A stretch of DNA of 9,054 nt from Paracoccaceae bacterium (GTDB lineage: Bacteria > Pseudomonadota > Alphaproteobacteria > Rhodobacterales > Rhodobacteraceae): the NCBI GenBank assembly GCA_003535335.1, contig DOHJ01000045.1, positions 1 through 9,054 on the forward strand, read 5' to 3'. A program made the translations under genes and the position numbers. The notes under the pieces are model-generated. The model worked only from the letters and a program-made list of their open reading frames with translations, was not told the DNA's origin and did no database searches. Positions within the stretch are counted from its first letter, which is position 1, and each line of letters begins with the position of its first letter. Positions 1-8,480 of the stretch are shown here, in pieces.

Positions 1-2343
1 CAGAACCACGTTATAACCAAAAGCCCAGAACAGGTTTTGTTTGATGTTTTTCATGGTGCGCTGGGAAATATCAAAGGCGTTTACCACCCCGTTCAAATCA
101 CCCGACATCAACACCACATCGGCAGCCTCGATCGCCACATCGGTGCCGGTGCCGATGGCGATGCCAACATCGGCCGTGGCCAATGCGGGCGCGTCATTGA
201 TGCCGTCGCCAACATAGGCCAGTTTGGCACCGCCATTTTTTACACTGTCTTTGCCTAGCGCATTTAAAGCGTCAACCTTGCCATCAGGCAACACTTGGGC
301 CACCACATGATCAATGCCCAATTCATAAGCAATCGCGTCTGCCGTACCTTGGTTGTCGCCGGTTATCATAGCCACCTTAAGACCCAGATCATGCAAGGCC
401 TTGATCGCCGCCGGTGTGGTTTCCTTGATCGGGTCCGATACTGCCAAAACCGCGGCCACAACGCCGTCAATGGCAATATAAAGCGGGGTTTTCCCGGTTT
501 TTCCCAGCTTGGTTCCTTGCTGGTGAAAGTTGCCTAAATCAATATTTTCACGCTGCATCAGGCGGTCGGCCCCAATCAGGATAATCTTGTCATCCACAGT
601 TGCCTGCACGCCAAAACCGGTGATTGATCTGAAATCGGTCATCATCGGCAAAGTCATGTTTTTAGCCGCAGCCGCGCGGATGATCGCCTTGGCAATCGGG
701 TGCTCCGAACTGTCTTCGACGGCGGCTGCAAGGCGCAAAACATCGTCGTAATGAAACCCCTTGGCCACGGTGTAATCGGTTAATTCCGGTCGCCCTTCGG
801 TCAAGGTGCCGGTTTTGTCCAGCGCTACGATGCTGACTTCTTGCAACATTTGCAGCGCATCGCCTTTGCGAAACAACACGCCCATTTCAGCCGCGCGGCC
901 CGTGCCCACCATGATCGAGGTCGGCGTGGCCAACCCCATGGCGCAGGGGCAGGCGATGATCAGCACGGAAACGCCGGCCACCAAGGCAAAGCCAAGCGCC
1001 GGATCGGGGCCAAAGATGAACCAGACCAAAACCGTCAATGCCGCAGCCACCAAAACGGCCGGCACAAAAACGCCAGTGATTTTGTCAACCAGCCCCTGAA
1101 TGGGCAGCTTGGCACCTTGGGCCTGCTCCACCATCTGGATGATTTGGGCAAGAACCGTATCGGCACCGACATTTGTGGCCTGAAAAACCAGCGCGCCGTC
1201 GCCGTTGATTGTGCTGCCAACAACATTGCTGCCGGTGGTTTTTTCAACCGCAGCAGGCTCGCCGGTGATCATGCTTTCCTCGACATAGGACGCGCCGCTG
1301 ATGACCACGCCATCCACCGCAATTTTTTCACCGGGGCGCACGTGAACCACATCACCCTGGACGATTTCGTCAATCGGCAGCTCAACCACTTTACCACCCC
1401 GTTCAACGCGGGCGGTTTTGGCTTGCAGGCCGACCAGTTTGGCAATTGCCTCGCCGGTGCGCCCCTTGGCACGGGCCTCAAGGTAACGGCCAAGCAGGAT
1501 CAAAACGATGATCACGGCGGCGGCCTCAAAATAAACATGCGCGGTGCCTTTGGGTAGAACTTGGGGGATAAACGTGGCAACCAGCGAAAAACTATAGGCC
1601 GCAGCCGTACCAAGTGCGACCAGAGAATTCATTTCAGGCGCACCCTTTAGCAGGGCGGGAATGCCCAGTTTATAAAACCGCAAACCCGGGCCAAACAGCA
1701 CCAGCGTGGTCAGGATAAATTGCAGATAGCGGCTGTTTTGCTGGCCAATCGTGGCATTGACCCAGTCATGCACGCCGGGGATGAAATGACCACCCATTTC
1801 AATGGCAAATACCGGCAAGGCAAGCACGGCAGCTATCAGGGTCAGGCGGCCCAGCTGGTTGATTTCTTCGGCTTTACGCCCGGCCTTGTCATCATTGACC
1901 GACGGGCCAGAGGATTTCATTCTGGCGGGGTATCCCGCATCGGTGGCGATTGCTAAAATCTGGCTGGGGCTGATGGCTTTGGCGGCAAAACGCACGGTTG
2001 CGGTTTCGGTGGCCAGATTGACCGAAACATCGATTACCCCGTCGGTTTTGGCAATCGCCCGATCCACGCGGCCGACACACGAGGCACAGGACATGCCTTC
2101 AACCTCGAAGGTTATTTCTTGGCTCGCGGCCGGATAACCTGCGTCAGACAGGGTTTGGATCATGGTCGCCAGACTGGCCGGTTCTGAATAGCTAATCCGG
2201 GCAGTTTCTGCAGCCAGATTGACAGACGCGCCCTGCACACCCTCAATCGCGTTCAAGGCCTTTTCAGCACGGGCGGAACACGAGGCGCAATTCAGGCCCT
2301 CAATTTGCAACGAGGTGGATTTTATGTCAGCCATTTGCTTCAT
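1..2343 (-). CDS. copA: Cu(+)-exporting P1B-type ATPase (CopA), C-terminus beyond window
   Basis: This gene encodes an inner-membrane ATPase that pumps cuprous ions out of the cytoplasm. The frame is open from an ATG at 2343 to the left edge (781 codons, no stop). Two N-terminal heavy-metal-binding domains carry CxxC motifs at C19/C22 (NCASC) and C86/C89 (MSCASC). Membrane segments begin near residue 167. The actuator TGE is at 360-362, the transmembrane CPC at 465-467, the phosphorylated aspartate of DKTGT at D509, the HP of the nucleotide domain at 548-549, and GDGIND at 712-717. The TM7 YN pair that helps select Cu(+) is at 777-778, just inside the window. CPC plus YN marks the Cu(+)/Ag(+) class. 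The last few dozen residues, with the TM8 MxxSS motif, lie outside. A second in-frame ATG at 2334 has a better-spaced GGGA and may be the real start. The gene lies 90 bases after a LacI-family gene. No CueR gene or obvious CueR operator is seen. Confidence 0.96.
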   Translation of the reverse strand, partial: MKQMADIKSTSLQIEGLNCASCSARAEKALNAIEGVQGASVNLAAETARISYSEPASLATMIQTLSDAGYPAASQEITFEVEGMSCASCVGRVDRAIAKTDGVIDVSVNLATETATVRFAAKAISPSQILAIATDAGYPARMKSSGPSVNDDKAGRKAEEINQLGRLTLIAAVLALPVFAIEMGGHFIPGVHDWVNATIGQQNSRYLQFILTTLVLFGPGLRFYKLGIPALLKGAPEMNSLVALGTAAAYSFSLVATFIPQVLPKGTAHVYFEAAAVIIVLILLGRYLEARAKGRTGEAIAKLVGLQAKTARVERGGKVVELPIDEIVQGDVVHVRPGEKIAVDGVVISGASYVEESMITGEPAAVEKTTGSNVVGSTINGDGALVFQATNVGADTVLAQIIQMVEQAQGAKLPIQGLVDKITGVFVPAVLVAAALTVLVWFIFGPDPALGFALVAGVSVLIIACPCAMGLATPTSIMVGTGRAAEMGVLFRKGDALQMLQEVSIVALDKTGTLTEGRPELTDYTVAKGFHYDDVLRLAAAVEDSSEHPIAKAIIRAAAAKNMTLPMMTDFRSITGFGVQATVDDKIILIGADRLMQRENIDLGNFHQQGTKLGKTGKTPLYIAIDGVVAAVLAVSDPIKETTPAAIKALHDLGLKVAMITGDNQGTADAIAYELGIDHVVAQVLPDGKVDALNALGKDSVKNGGAKLAYVGDGINDAPALATADVGIAIGTGTDVAIEAADVVLMSGDLNGVVNAFDISQRTMKNIKQNLFWAFGYNVVL

Positions 2344-2367
2344 GTCCCGCGGTTTTTGTAATGGGGT

Positions 2368-2398
2368 ATGATAGATAAGGCTTTGGTGAAAAGATCAA
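2368..2398 (-). promoter_or_regulatory. Weak candidate promoter for copA
   Basis: In the 90-base gap upstream of copA, the minus strand reads TTGATC (2393-2398) and TATCAT (2368-2373) with a 19-base spacer. A shifted -10, TATCTA at 2372-2377, gives 15 bases. Long or odd spacing is typical of MerR/CueR-controlled copper promoters, but the expected strong dyad between the elements is missing; only a short CTTT-TCACC-AAAG repeat is present. Readthrough from the upstream LacI gene is an alternative, since no terminator is visible after that gene. Confidence 0.22.
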
Positions 2399-2433
2399 GT
2401 CGAAGTCGCGCAGAGTTGAACGTGATCGGCTGT

Positions 2434-3459
2434 CTAGCGCTTTAAAGTATCACCAAATTGCAGTTTGGGTGTTAACTCCACACGTTGCGGGGCCTCTTGA
2501 CCAATTGCACGCGCAGCAATAATTTCAGCAGCAATGCGGCCAATGTCGTGGCGCTCTGCGTCCATTGTCGCCAGATGTTTTGGCAAACCGCTTAACAATT
2601 CAACACCGTTAAACCCTGCCAGACCAACCTTTCCGGGTACATCGATGCCCTGCTCCAGACAATAAAGCAGCCCGCCCGCCCCGATCATGTCGTTGGAGTA
2701 ATAGAGAAAATCCAGACCAGGAGATCGTTCCAAAATAGTTTTGGTCATTTCGCGCCCTTTGACCAATGCCGAGCCACCACAGTAATATTCCTGATCGGCA
2801 ATTTCGATGCCGGCTTTGGCCAAGGCGTCGGTGAAGCCTTCAAAGCGTTTGCGCGCACGGTGGTCCAGCGGCATATTGGTGCCCATAAAACCGATTTTTC
2901 GATAGCCCTGTTTGATGATGGCCCTGGCCATTTTACGACCGGCGCGCCGCTGCGACAAGCCAACAACAGCATCAATGGGATCGCCATCCAGATCCATGAT
3001 TTCAACGATCGGAATATCGGCGCTGCGCATCATTGCGCGCGATGCGTCGGTGTGTTCCAGCCCGGCGATGATCACACCGGACGGGCGCCACGACAGCATT
3101 TCAAACAGCACTGATTCTTCTTTTTCCGGCAGGTAATTTGTCACACCGATCACTGGCTGCAGCGGGGTTTCATCCAGCACTTTGGAAATCGAACTCATGA
3201 CTTCGGGGAAAACCATATTTGAGAGCGACGGAATTATCACTGCCACCAGATTGACCCGTTGCGAGGCCAGTGCGCCGGCGATTTTATTTGGCACATAGCC
3301 CAGTTGCTTTGCCGCGGCGACGACCTTGATACGGGTTGCATCCGAAACATCACCACGCCCGCGTAAAACCCGACTGACCGTCATTTCACTAACGCCGGCA
3401 AGATCCGAAACATCGCGTAAGGTTAAGGGTCGTTTGGCGGGGTTATGTTGTGGCGACAC
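2434..3459 (-). CDS. LacI-family transcriptional regulator, GntR (gluconate)-like
   Basis: This is a 341-residue DNA-binding repressor of the usual LacI-family length. Residues 13-58 hold the helix-turn-helix (TLRDVSDLAGVSEMTVSRVL), followed by the hinge helix near 59-66 (KIAGALAS). The rest is a periplasmic-binding-protein-like effector domain. The segment VVEIMDLDGDPIDAVVG and the spacing around it resemble the E. coli gluconate repressor GntR more than LacI or PurR, so a sugar acid is a plausible effector; this is inference from remembered similarity. The start is GTG at 3457-3459, with AGGA nine bases upstream. No sugar-acid transport or catabolic gene lies beside it: an efflux operon ends upstream and copA follows 90 bases downstream on the same strand. 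A strong palindrome 76 bases upstream suggests autoregulation. The stop is TAG at 2434-2436. Confidence 0.93.
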   Translation of the reverse strand: MSPQHNPAKRPLTLRDVSDLAGVSEMTVSRVLRGRGDVSDATRIKVVAAAKQLGYVPNKIAGALASQRVNLVAVIIPSLSNMVFPEVMSSISKVLDETPLQPVIGVTNYLPEKEESVLFEMLSWRPSGVIIAGLEHTDASRAMMRSADIPIVEIMDLDGDPIDAVVGLSQRRAGRKMARAIIKQGYRKIGFMGTNMPLDHRARKRFEGFTDALAKAGIEIADQEYYCGGSALVKGREMTKTILERSPGLDFLYYSNDMIGAGGLLYCLEQGIDVPGKVGLAGFNGVELLSGLPKHLATMDAERHDIGRIAAEIIAARAIGQEAPQRVELTPKLQFGDTLKR

Positions 3460-3468
3460 TGGTGCAAA

Positions 3469-3472
3469 TCCT
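3469..3472 (-). promoter_or_regulatory. Ribosome binding site supporting the GTG start of the LacI gene
   Basis: The minus strand reads AGGA here, nine bases before the GTG at 3457-3459. No ATG lies between it and the conserved helix-turn-helix, so this site favours the GTG start. Confidence 0.55.
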
Positions 3473-3534
3473 GTTATTGGCGATTATTACTTGTGACAGG
3501 CAAATTGCGCCTTGTCCAACATTGAATATCGCCC

Positions 3535-3552
3535 TATGTTATCGCTAACATA
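3535..3552. promoter_or_regulatory. Probable LacI/GntR-type operator
   Basis: TATGTTATCGCTAACATA is an inverted repeat with perfect 7-base arms and a 4-base centre whose middle step is CG, the hallmark of LacI-family operators. Its ATGTTA-N4-TAACAT core closely resembles the sites I recall for the gluconate repressor GntR. It lies in the 183-base gap between the efflux terminator and the LacI-family gene, 76 bases upstream of that gene's start. Negative autoregulation is the simplest reading. No other gene starts from this gap, so the regulator's main targets are probably elsewhere in the genome. Confidence 0.7.
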
Positions 3553-3601
3553 TTTATTCTGTGCGGCTGTAATCCTTTGGATTTGGTCTTGCCGAATAGA
3601 A

Positions 3602-3635
3602 AAAGGGGAGCGGTGGGCCAACAACGCTCCCCTTT
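3602..3635 (-). terminator. Rho-independent terminator of the efflux operon
   Basis: On the minus strand, AAAGGGGAGCG (3635-3625) and CGCTCCCCTTT (3612-3602) form a perfect 11-bp GC-rich stem around a 12-base loop, and the descending arm runs into further Ts. It begins 7 bases after the RND pump stop codon. The symmetric A/T flanks could let it also act on plus-strand transcripts, but no plus-strand gene faces it. Confidence 0.9.
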
Positions 3636-3642
3636 ATTTTAC

Positions 3643-6600
3643 CTACATTTTAAAGACGCGGTAGATGGCCGGGATCACCAGCACTGTCAGGATGGTCGAG
3701 GTCGCCAAACCAAACAAAAGCGAAATGGCCAAGCCCTGAAAGATTGGGTCGGTCAGGATAACACCGGCGCCAATCATGGCCGCAAGGGCCGTTAACAGGA
3801 TTGGTTTAAAACGGGTGGCACCGGCCGCAATCAGGATATCCAGATCCACCTTTCCCGCCCCCTCGTTTCGGATGAAATCGATCAAAAGGATCGAATTTCG
3901 CACAATTATACCCGCCAATGCGATAAAGCCGATCATCGATGTGGCTGAAAACGGAGCATTGAACAACCAATGGCCGTACATGATGCCAAGGAACGTCAGC
4001 GGCACCGGAGTTAACACGACCAATGGCAGCCGGAACGAGCCGAATTGCGCCACCACCAGAATGTAAATTCCCAGCAGCGCCACACCAAAAGCGGCCCCCA
4101 TATCGCGAAATGTTACCCATGTAACTTCCCATTCGCCATCCCATAGCAAAGAGGGCTTGCTTTCGTCATCGGGCTGGCCATGCAGGATAATTTCCGGCTG
4201 CTCTATTCCCAGAGCATCCCAATCCATTTTGTCCAGCTCTTTGCCGACCGCGATCAAACCGTAAAGCGGGGCCTCGAATTGACCGGCCATTTCGCCCATC
4301 ACCATTTCGGCGTAACGCCCGTTGTGGCGAAAAATCGGGAATGAGGCGCGCTCTTCAACAATCTCCACCACATCGCCCAATTCAACCACACCCCGATCAC
4401 CGGGCAACACATTTGTCGGCACAGGCGTGGCCATCATGCGTTCGTCAATCACCCGATCAGACCGGTCGCGACCCACAATAATCGGGATCGGCTGGCGGCC
4501 GCTGCCACGGTGCGAATAACCCACGGTGATGTCGCCATTCAGCAGCCGCAGGGTATCTAAGGCGTCGCGTTCCTGAACGTGGTAAAATTCCAGATCATCG
4601 GCCGAAAGTTGCGCGCGCAAACGGCGTGGCCTAACCCCGAAACTGTCATCCACATCCACCACATAAGGCACGGCCTCAAAGGCTTGGCGGATCAGGCTTG
4701 CGGTTTTGCGCCGGGTTTCGGCATCGGGTCCGTAAACCTCGGCCAAAAGGGTGGCGATCACCGGTGGGCCGGGGGGTGGCTCGACTGTTTTTACGTTGGT
4801 GCCTTTTGGCATATCCATGGCTTTTAACAGCTGGCGCAGCTCCAGCGCGATTTCATGGCTCGAGCGGCTCCGGTCATGTTTTGGCAGCAGTTTTATCTGC
4901 ACATCACCCAATTCAGGCAGTTGGCGCAGGAAATAATGCCGCACAAGGCCGTTGAAATTAAACGGCGAAGCGGTTCCAGCATAAGTTTGTGCCGAAACCA
5001 CTTCTTCCATACCCAGCGCAATGCGCGCGGCCTGTTGGGCCACAGCATCGGTTGCCTCGACCGATGATCCTTCGGGCAAATCGATCAGCACGTTCAATTC
5101 GCTTTTGTTATCAAACGGCAACAATTTGACGGTGACATCATTGGTGTAAATTGCAGCCAGTGACCCGAATGAAACCACCACCACGATCAGCAAAAATATT
5201 GCGCTGACAAATTTTGAACGCAGCAACGGGCGGGCAACAACGGTGAATATTTTGCCTAAACGCCCCCCGGACTCGGCATCGGCACTGTGATGCAATTGGG
5301 CTTTACCGGCAATTTTCATCATCAGCCACGGAGTGACCATGACGGCGACAAAGAACGAAAATATCATCGCGGCCGAAGCATTGGCTGGAATCGGGCTCAT
5401 GTATGGTCCCATCAGGCCCGACACGAACAGCATCGGCAGCAGGGCCACAACCACGGTCAGGGTGGCGACAATGGTGGGGTTTCCGACCTCGGCCACCGCG
5501 GCGATTGCAGCACCCATGCGGCTTTTCTTTTGGTCTTTCATCCCCCAGTGACGGGCGATGTTTTCGATCACGACAATGGCGTCATCCACCAAAATCCCGA
5601 TCGAAAAAATCAGCGCAAACAGCGAAACACGGTTCAGGGTATAGCCCATAATCCACGAGGCAAACAGCGTCAGCAAAATCGTCATCGGGATCACGGCGGC
5701 CACCACGATGGCCTCGCGCCAGCCGATCGAAATTAGCACCAGAAAGACAATCGAAACCGTGGCAAGGCCCAGATGAAACAGCAGCTCGTTGGCCTTTTCA
5801 TCAGCGGTTTCGCCGTAATCACGGGTGATTTCAACATCAATGCTATCGGGGATCAGGTTGCCTTTTAGGGTTTCAATCTTGTGTAAAATATTTTCAGCCA
5901 CAATTACCGCGTTGGCACCGGCGCGTTTGGCCACAGCCAGCGTAACGGCCGGCATCCGTTCAATTTCGGCGTGACTGGGGCTGGCATGGCCATGAACGGG
6001 GTCAATACCGCCGCCGACACGCCGCAAAGTGGCGACGTGAACTTCGTCAATATCGGCGACAAAACTAACGGTGGCCACATCGCGCACATAAACCGGACGA
6101 CCATCGCGCGAGGTTAGTTTCAGGTTGTTGATCTGATCTGGCGTTGACAGGGTGTTGCCCAGAATAAAGGCATTTTGTTCGCCCTGATTGCGCACAGTTC
6201 CGGCCGGAATTGTGGTGTTTGCGCCTTGAACCTTACCCACCAGTTGTTGCAAGGTGACACCATAAAGCGCCAGTTTTTCAGGATCCGGTGCCACGCGCAA
6301 CGCTTCGGTGGTTTCGCCAACAATGTAGGTCAGGCCAACATCGTCGATTTTACCCAGCTCGGATTCGACCTCGCGCACGATGCGGGTCAGATCATTGGCG
6401 TTCATCGCGTCCTGACCATGGATGGGCGAAAATGTCAGCGCCACAATTGCCACATCGTTTATTCCGCGCCCGATCACCAATGGTTGCGGAATGCCAACCG
6501 GTATCCTGTCCATATTGGCGCGGATTTTATCATGCACGCGCAAAATTGCGGTTTCGGATTCAACCCCGACCAGAAAACGCGCCGTGACCATCACCTGATT

Positions 6601-6897
6601 ATCGCGAGTGGACGAATAAACATGGTCGACCTGATCAATACCTTTGACCATGTTTTCCAAGGGTTCTGTAATCAGTTTCACCGCATCCTCGGCCTTTAAA
6701 CCGACGGCCTGAATATGGATGTCGACCAAGGGCACCGAGATTTGCGGCTCTTCTTCACGCGGCAGGCTAACCAGTGCGATCATGCCGACAGCAAAGGCGG
6801 TCAGCAACAGCAAAGGGGTTAAGGGCGAGGCAATAAAGCTGCGGGTCAAGCGGCCGGCAAGACCCAGCGCGCCGGTTTGTCCGGTGTTGTCACTCAT
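3643..6897 (-). CDS. RND-family efflux pump, inner-membrane permease (AcrB-like)
   Basis: This 1,084-residue proton-driven exporter has the usual RND length. TM1 spans about residues 26-46 and is followed by PREEEPQI, a signature of a widespread AcrB-related subfamily. A large periplasmic porter domain comes next, then TM2-TM4 at about 374-443 with the proton-relay pair D438-D439 in LVDDAIVVIEN. A second porter domain and a C-terminal membrane bundle follow. At the position of AcrB K940 the sequence has arginine (R1000, in GIIVRNSILLIDF). No CusA-type methionine cluster or TM glutamate is obvious, so drug, organic-compound or lipid substrates are more likely than metal; the substrate cannot be read from sequence. 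The start ATG (6895-6897) overlaps the adaptor stop by 8 bases, with GGTGG nine bases upstream, implying translational coupling. The stop is TAG at 3643-3645, with a strong terminator directly after. No TolC-like gene is adjacent. Confidence 0.96.
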   Translation of the reverse strand: MSDNTGQTGALGLAGRLTRSFIASPLTPLLLLTAFAVGMIALVSLPREEEPQISVPLVDIHIQAVGLKAEDAVKLITEPLENMVKGIDQVDHVYSSTRDNQVMVTARFLVGVESETAILRVHDKIRANMDRIPVGIPQPLVIGRGINDVAIVALTFSPIHGQDAMNANDLTRIVREVESELGKIDDVGLTYIVGETTEALRVAPDPEKLALYGVTLQQLVGKVQGANTTIPAGTVRNQGEQNAFILGNTLSTPDQINNLKLTSRDGRPVYVRDVATVSFVADIDEVHVATLRRVGGGIDPVHGHASPSHAEIERMPAVTLAVAKRAGANAVIVAENILHKIETLKGNLIPDSIDVEITRDYGETADEKANELLFHLGLATVSIVFLVLISIGWREAIVVAAVIPMTILLTLFASWIMGYTLNRVSLFALIFSIGILVDDAIVVIENIARHWGMKDQKKSRMGAAIAAVAEVGNPTIVATLTVVVALLPMLFVSGLMGPYMSPIPANASAAMIFSFFVAVMVTPWLMMKIAGKAQLHHSADAESGGRLGKIFTVVARPLLRSKFVSAIFLLIVVVVSFGSLAAIYTNDVTVKLLPFDNKSELNVLIDLPEGSSVEATDAVAQQAARIALGMEEVVSAQTYAGTASPFNFNGLVRHYFLRQLPELGDVQIKLLPKHDRSRSSHEIALELRQLLKAMDMPKGTNVKTVEPPPGPPVIATLLAEVYGPDAETRRKTASLIRQAFEAVPYVVDVDDSFGVRPRRLRAQLSADDLEFYHVQERDALDTLRLLNGDITVGYSHRGSGRQPIPIIVGRDRSDRVIDERMMATPVPTNVLPGDRGVVELGDVVEIVEERASFPIFRHNGRYAEMVMGEMAGQFEAPLYGLIAVGKELDKMDWDALGIEQPEIILHGQPDDESKPSLLWDGEWEVTWVTFRDMGAAFGVALLGIYILVVAQFGSFRLPLVVLTPVPLTFLGIMYGHWLFNAPFSATSMIGFIALAGIIVRNSILLIDFIRNEGAGKVDLDILIAAGATRFKPILLTALAAMIGAGVILTDPIFQGLAISLLFGLATSTILTVLVIPAIYRVFKM

Positions 6898-7852
6898 GAT
6901 CGTTCACCACCTTGTCACCAGCCACCAGTCCGGTCAAAATCTCATGCAGAATCTTCCCGTCCCGGTTCACCATAGCCCCCAAAACCACGGCACGACGGAT
7001 GGGTTTGTTTGCGCCTTGGACCGTGACAAAATCAATGCCGCCATGCATGGAAATCGCATCCTCGGGCACCAGCATGGCCTGACGTGTGCCAACCGGCAAA
7101 CGCACAGGAACCCGCCGGCCAATGAAACGATCATCCAGATCGGCAACCTCGACATCGGCCAACACGCGGCCGCCTTCGATCTGCGGATAAATTTTAACCA
7201 GCAGCCCGGTTTTGCCTTCGCCGATTTCAATTTGCTCGCCAGCTTTTAACGTGGCCGAGTGGCGTTCAGGGATCGACAGGCGCAGGAAAACCCCGCCGCC
7301 GCCAATGATGGCAATGCTTTCGCCCGGCGTGGCAATCGCACCCTTGGAGGTCGGAACCGACAACACCACGCCATTTTCCGGCGCAATGATTTCGCCCTCG
7401 GCAACCTGTTGTTTGACCACGGCCTGATTGGACGCAATCGTGTTTATTTCACCCAGTAACACATCCACCTGTGTGGCCAGCTGCTCAAACCTTTGCTTGG
7501 TTATGACGCCGCGTTTGAATAATTCCTCGCCGCGTTTCAGATCTGTCTGTGCGGTTTTCAGGCGAGGCTTAAGGGTGTTGATTTGGGCATCCATTGCTGC
7601 CAGCTGAAACACCATTTTATCATCCCGGATAAGGGCAATGCGCTGGCCTGCCGTGACAATATCGCCCTCGCTTACATCCAGCTCGACAATCGTGCCGCTA
7701 ATGCGCGCCCGTGCCGGCACCCGATCGCGGGTTTCAACCACGCCATAGACGGCCTTCCATTCGGTGATCGGCTGCGGGGTTAGAGTGAACGATTCGGCTT
7801 GGGCAATATTTGCGCCCAGAATTACCAAGAGGAACGGTAAAATATACTTCAT
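6890..7852 (-). CDS. RND efflux periplasmic adaptor (membrane fusion protein)
   Basis: This 320-residue adaptor would link the inner-membrane pump to an outer-membrane channel. Residues 1-19 form a Sec signal peptide ending in AQA, with cleavage predicted before E20. There is no lipobox cysteine, so it is not a lipoprotein of the AcrA type. The two halves of the lipoyl domain lie near 45-78 (ISGTIVELDVSEGDIVTAGQ) and 153-190 (GEIIAPENGVV). An alpha-helical hairpin rich in Q, K and E occupies about 80-150. A beta-barrel and a short C-terminal domain follow. At 320 residues it is shorter than AcrA (about 400), so the membrane-proximal domain is probably reduced. The ATG at 7850-7852 has AAGGG seven bases upstream. 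The stop TGA (6890-6892) lies inside the first codons of the pump gene, so the pair forms one operon. Confidence 0.95.
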   Translation of the reverse strand: MKYILPFLLVILGANIAQAESFTLTPQPITEWKAVYGVVETRDRVPARARISGTIVELDVSEGDIVTAGQRIALIRDDKMVFQLAAMDAQINTLKPRLKTAQTDLKRGEELFKRGVITKQRFEQLATQVDVLLGEINTIASNQAVVKQQVAEGEIIAPENGVVLSVPTSKGAIATPGESIAIIGGGGVFLRLSIPERHSATLKAGEQIEIGEGKTGLLVKIYPQIEGGRVLADVEVADLDDRFIGRRVPVRLPVGTRQAMLVPEDAISMHGGIDFVTVQGANKPIRRAVVLGAMVNRDGKILHEILTGLVAGDKVVNDHE

Positions 7853-7920
7853 ATCAGTGCCCTTTGCTAGCGACCAAGGTTGGATAACATATCTTGCTAC
7901 AAAAATATAGCTTTAGATAG

Positions 7921-7938
7921 TGTGAACACATATTCACA
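7921..7938. promoter_or_regulatory. Inverted-repeat operator candidate for the efflux operon
   Basis: TGTGAACACATATTCACA has perfect 6-base arms (TGTGAA/TTCACA) around a 6-base centre. It resembles a CRP/FNR-type site, but the TGTGA half-sites are 8 bases apart instead of 6, so a TetR-, MarR- or other dimeric repressor is as likely. It lies 69 bases upstream of the adaptor start and just downstream of the proposed promoter, a position suited to repression. No dedicated regulator gene is next to it. Confidence 0.45.
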
Positions 7939-7948
7939 ATCATGAATT

Positions 7949-7977
7949 CGTATAGCAAATCAAAACTATAGGGTAAA
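7949..7977 (-). promoter_or_regulatory. Candidate promoter of the adaptor-pump operon
   Basis: The minus strand reads TTTACC (7972-7977) and TATACG (7949-7954), each 4 of 6 to the sigma-70 consensus, with an ideal 17-base spacer. Transcription would start near 7942, giving a leader of roughly 90 bases that contains the 7921-7938 inverted repeat close to its 5' end. The gap at 7853-8067 holds no coding sequence I can support. Confidence 0.35.
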
Positions 7978-8067
7978 GGCAAAAGAGGTGAGGATAAAAT
8001 CGCCCTTTCTTAAGATCAGGTAGGCTCATAAATATCGGAGTGAAAAAATTCTTTGGACTGACGTGCT

Positions 8068-8400
8068 ATGAAAATACCACCCTTGCCGTTCACTGTAACT
8101 GACTGGTCAAATGCGCCTGAAAGCAAACATCCCGGCGAGTCAGGTTATGCGCTATGGCGTACAATTAATATTGGCGATATTCACATTCGTCAGACTGAAT
8201 GCTCTGCGGGATATTTAGTCGACCACTGGTGTGATCGGGGGCATATTTTTATGTTCTTGTAAGGGGAATTGGTGTCCGAACTAAAAGACGGTCGTAAAAC
8301 AACGATGACTGCGGGGATGAGCTATCAGGTTTCAGATTATAGTGACGCAGCACACCGCTCTTCAACGAAAAGCGGGGCCAAGATATTCGTTATCGATTAA
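8068..8400 (+). pseudogene. DHCW-motif cupin-fold protein interrupted by one in-frame stop
   Basis: The frame starts at ATG 8068 (an in-frame TGA at 8059-8061 rules out an earlier start) and reads 64 residues to a TAA at 8260-8262. It then continues in the same frame for 46 codons to a second TAA at 8398-8400. Together the parts make a 110-residue small cupin with TDW near the start, HPGESGYALWRT at 21-32, the DHWC motif at 52-55 followed by GH at 58-59, then GEL, GMSYQV, HRSS and GAK(I/L)F. This is the family NCBI names DHCW motif cupin fold protein. In relatives I recall, the stop position is glutamate within LEGEL, so one G-to-T change (GAA to TAA) explains it. The rest shows no frameshift or decay, so the loss is recent, is a sequence error, or is read through. 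Its biochemical role is unknown. The ribosome site is weak. Confidence 0.85.
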
Positions 8401-8429
8401 CTTACGGCCGATGATCTGGCGCTCAATAA

Positions 8430-8464
8430 TTCAGGTCATATCGGGTGTGAGAGTATATTATAAT
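8430..8464 (+). promoter_or_regulatory. Candidate promoter for the tRNA gene
   Basis: TTCAGG (8430-8435) and TATATT (8454-8459) are 18 bases apart; an overlapping TATAAT at 8459-8464 is a perfect -10 hexamer without a good -35. Transcription would start about 65 bases before the tRNA. Confidence 0.3.
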
Positions 8465-8480
8465 TTAGATGATTCATTGC

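Noticed and set aside
37..2137. Several plus- and minus-strand frames of 60-238 codons across this interval
   Set aside because: They lie inside the continuous CopA frame, whose domain motifs are all intact. The plus-strand peptides are low-complexity antisense readings.
6175..6699. Plus-strand frame of 174 codons opposite the RND pump gene
   Set aside because: It is antisense to a fully conserved pump, and its His/Asn/Gln-rich composition is typical of antisense to GC-rich coding sequence.
7921..7938. Reading the inverted repeat as a CRP/FNR site
   Set aside because: The TGTGA and TCACA half-sites are 8 bases apart, not the 6 needed for CRP, so only a generic operator is claimed.
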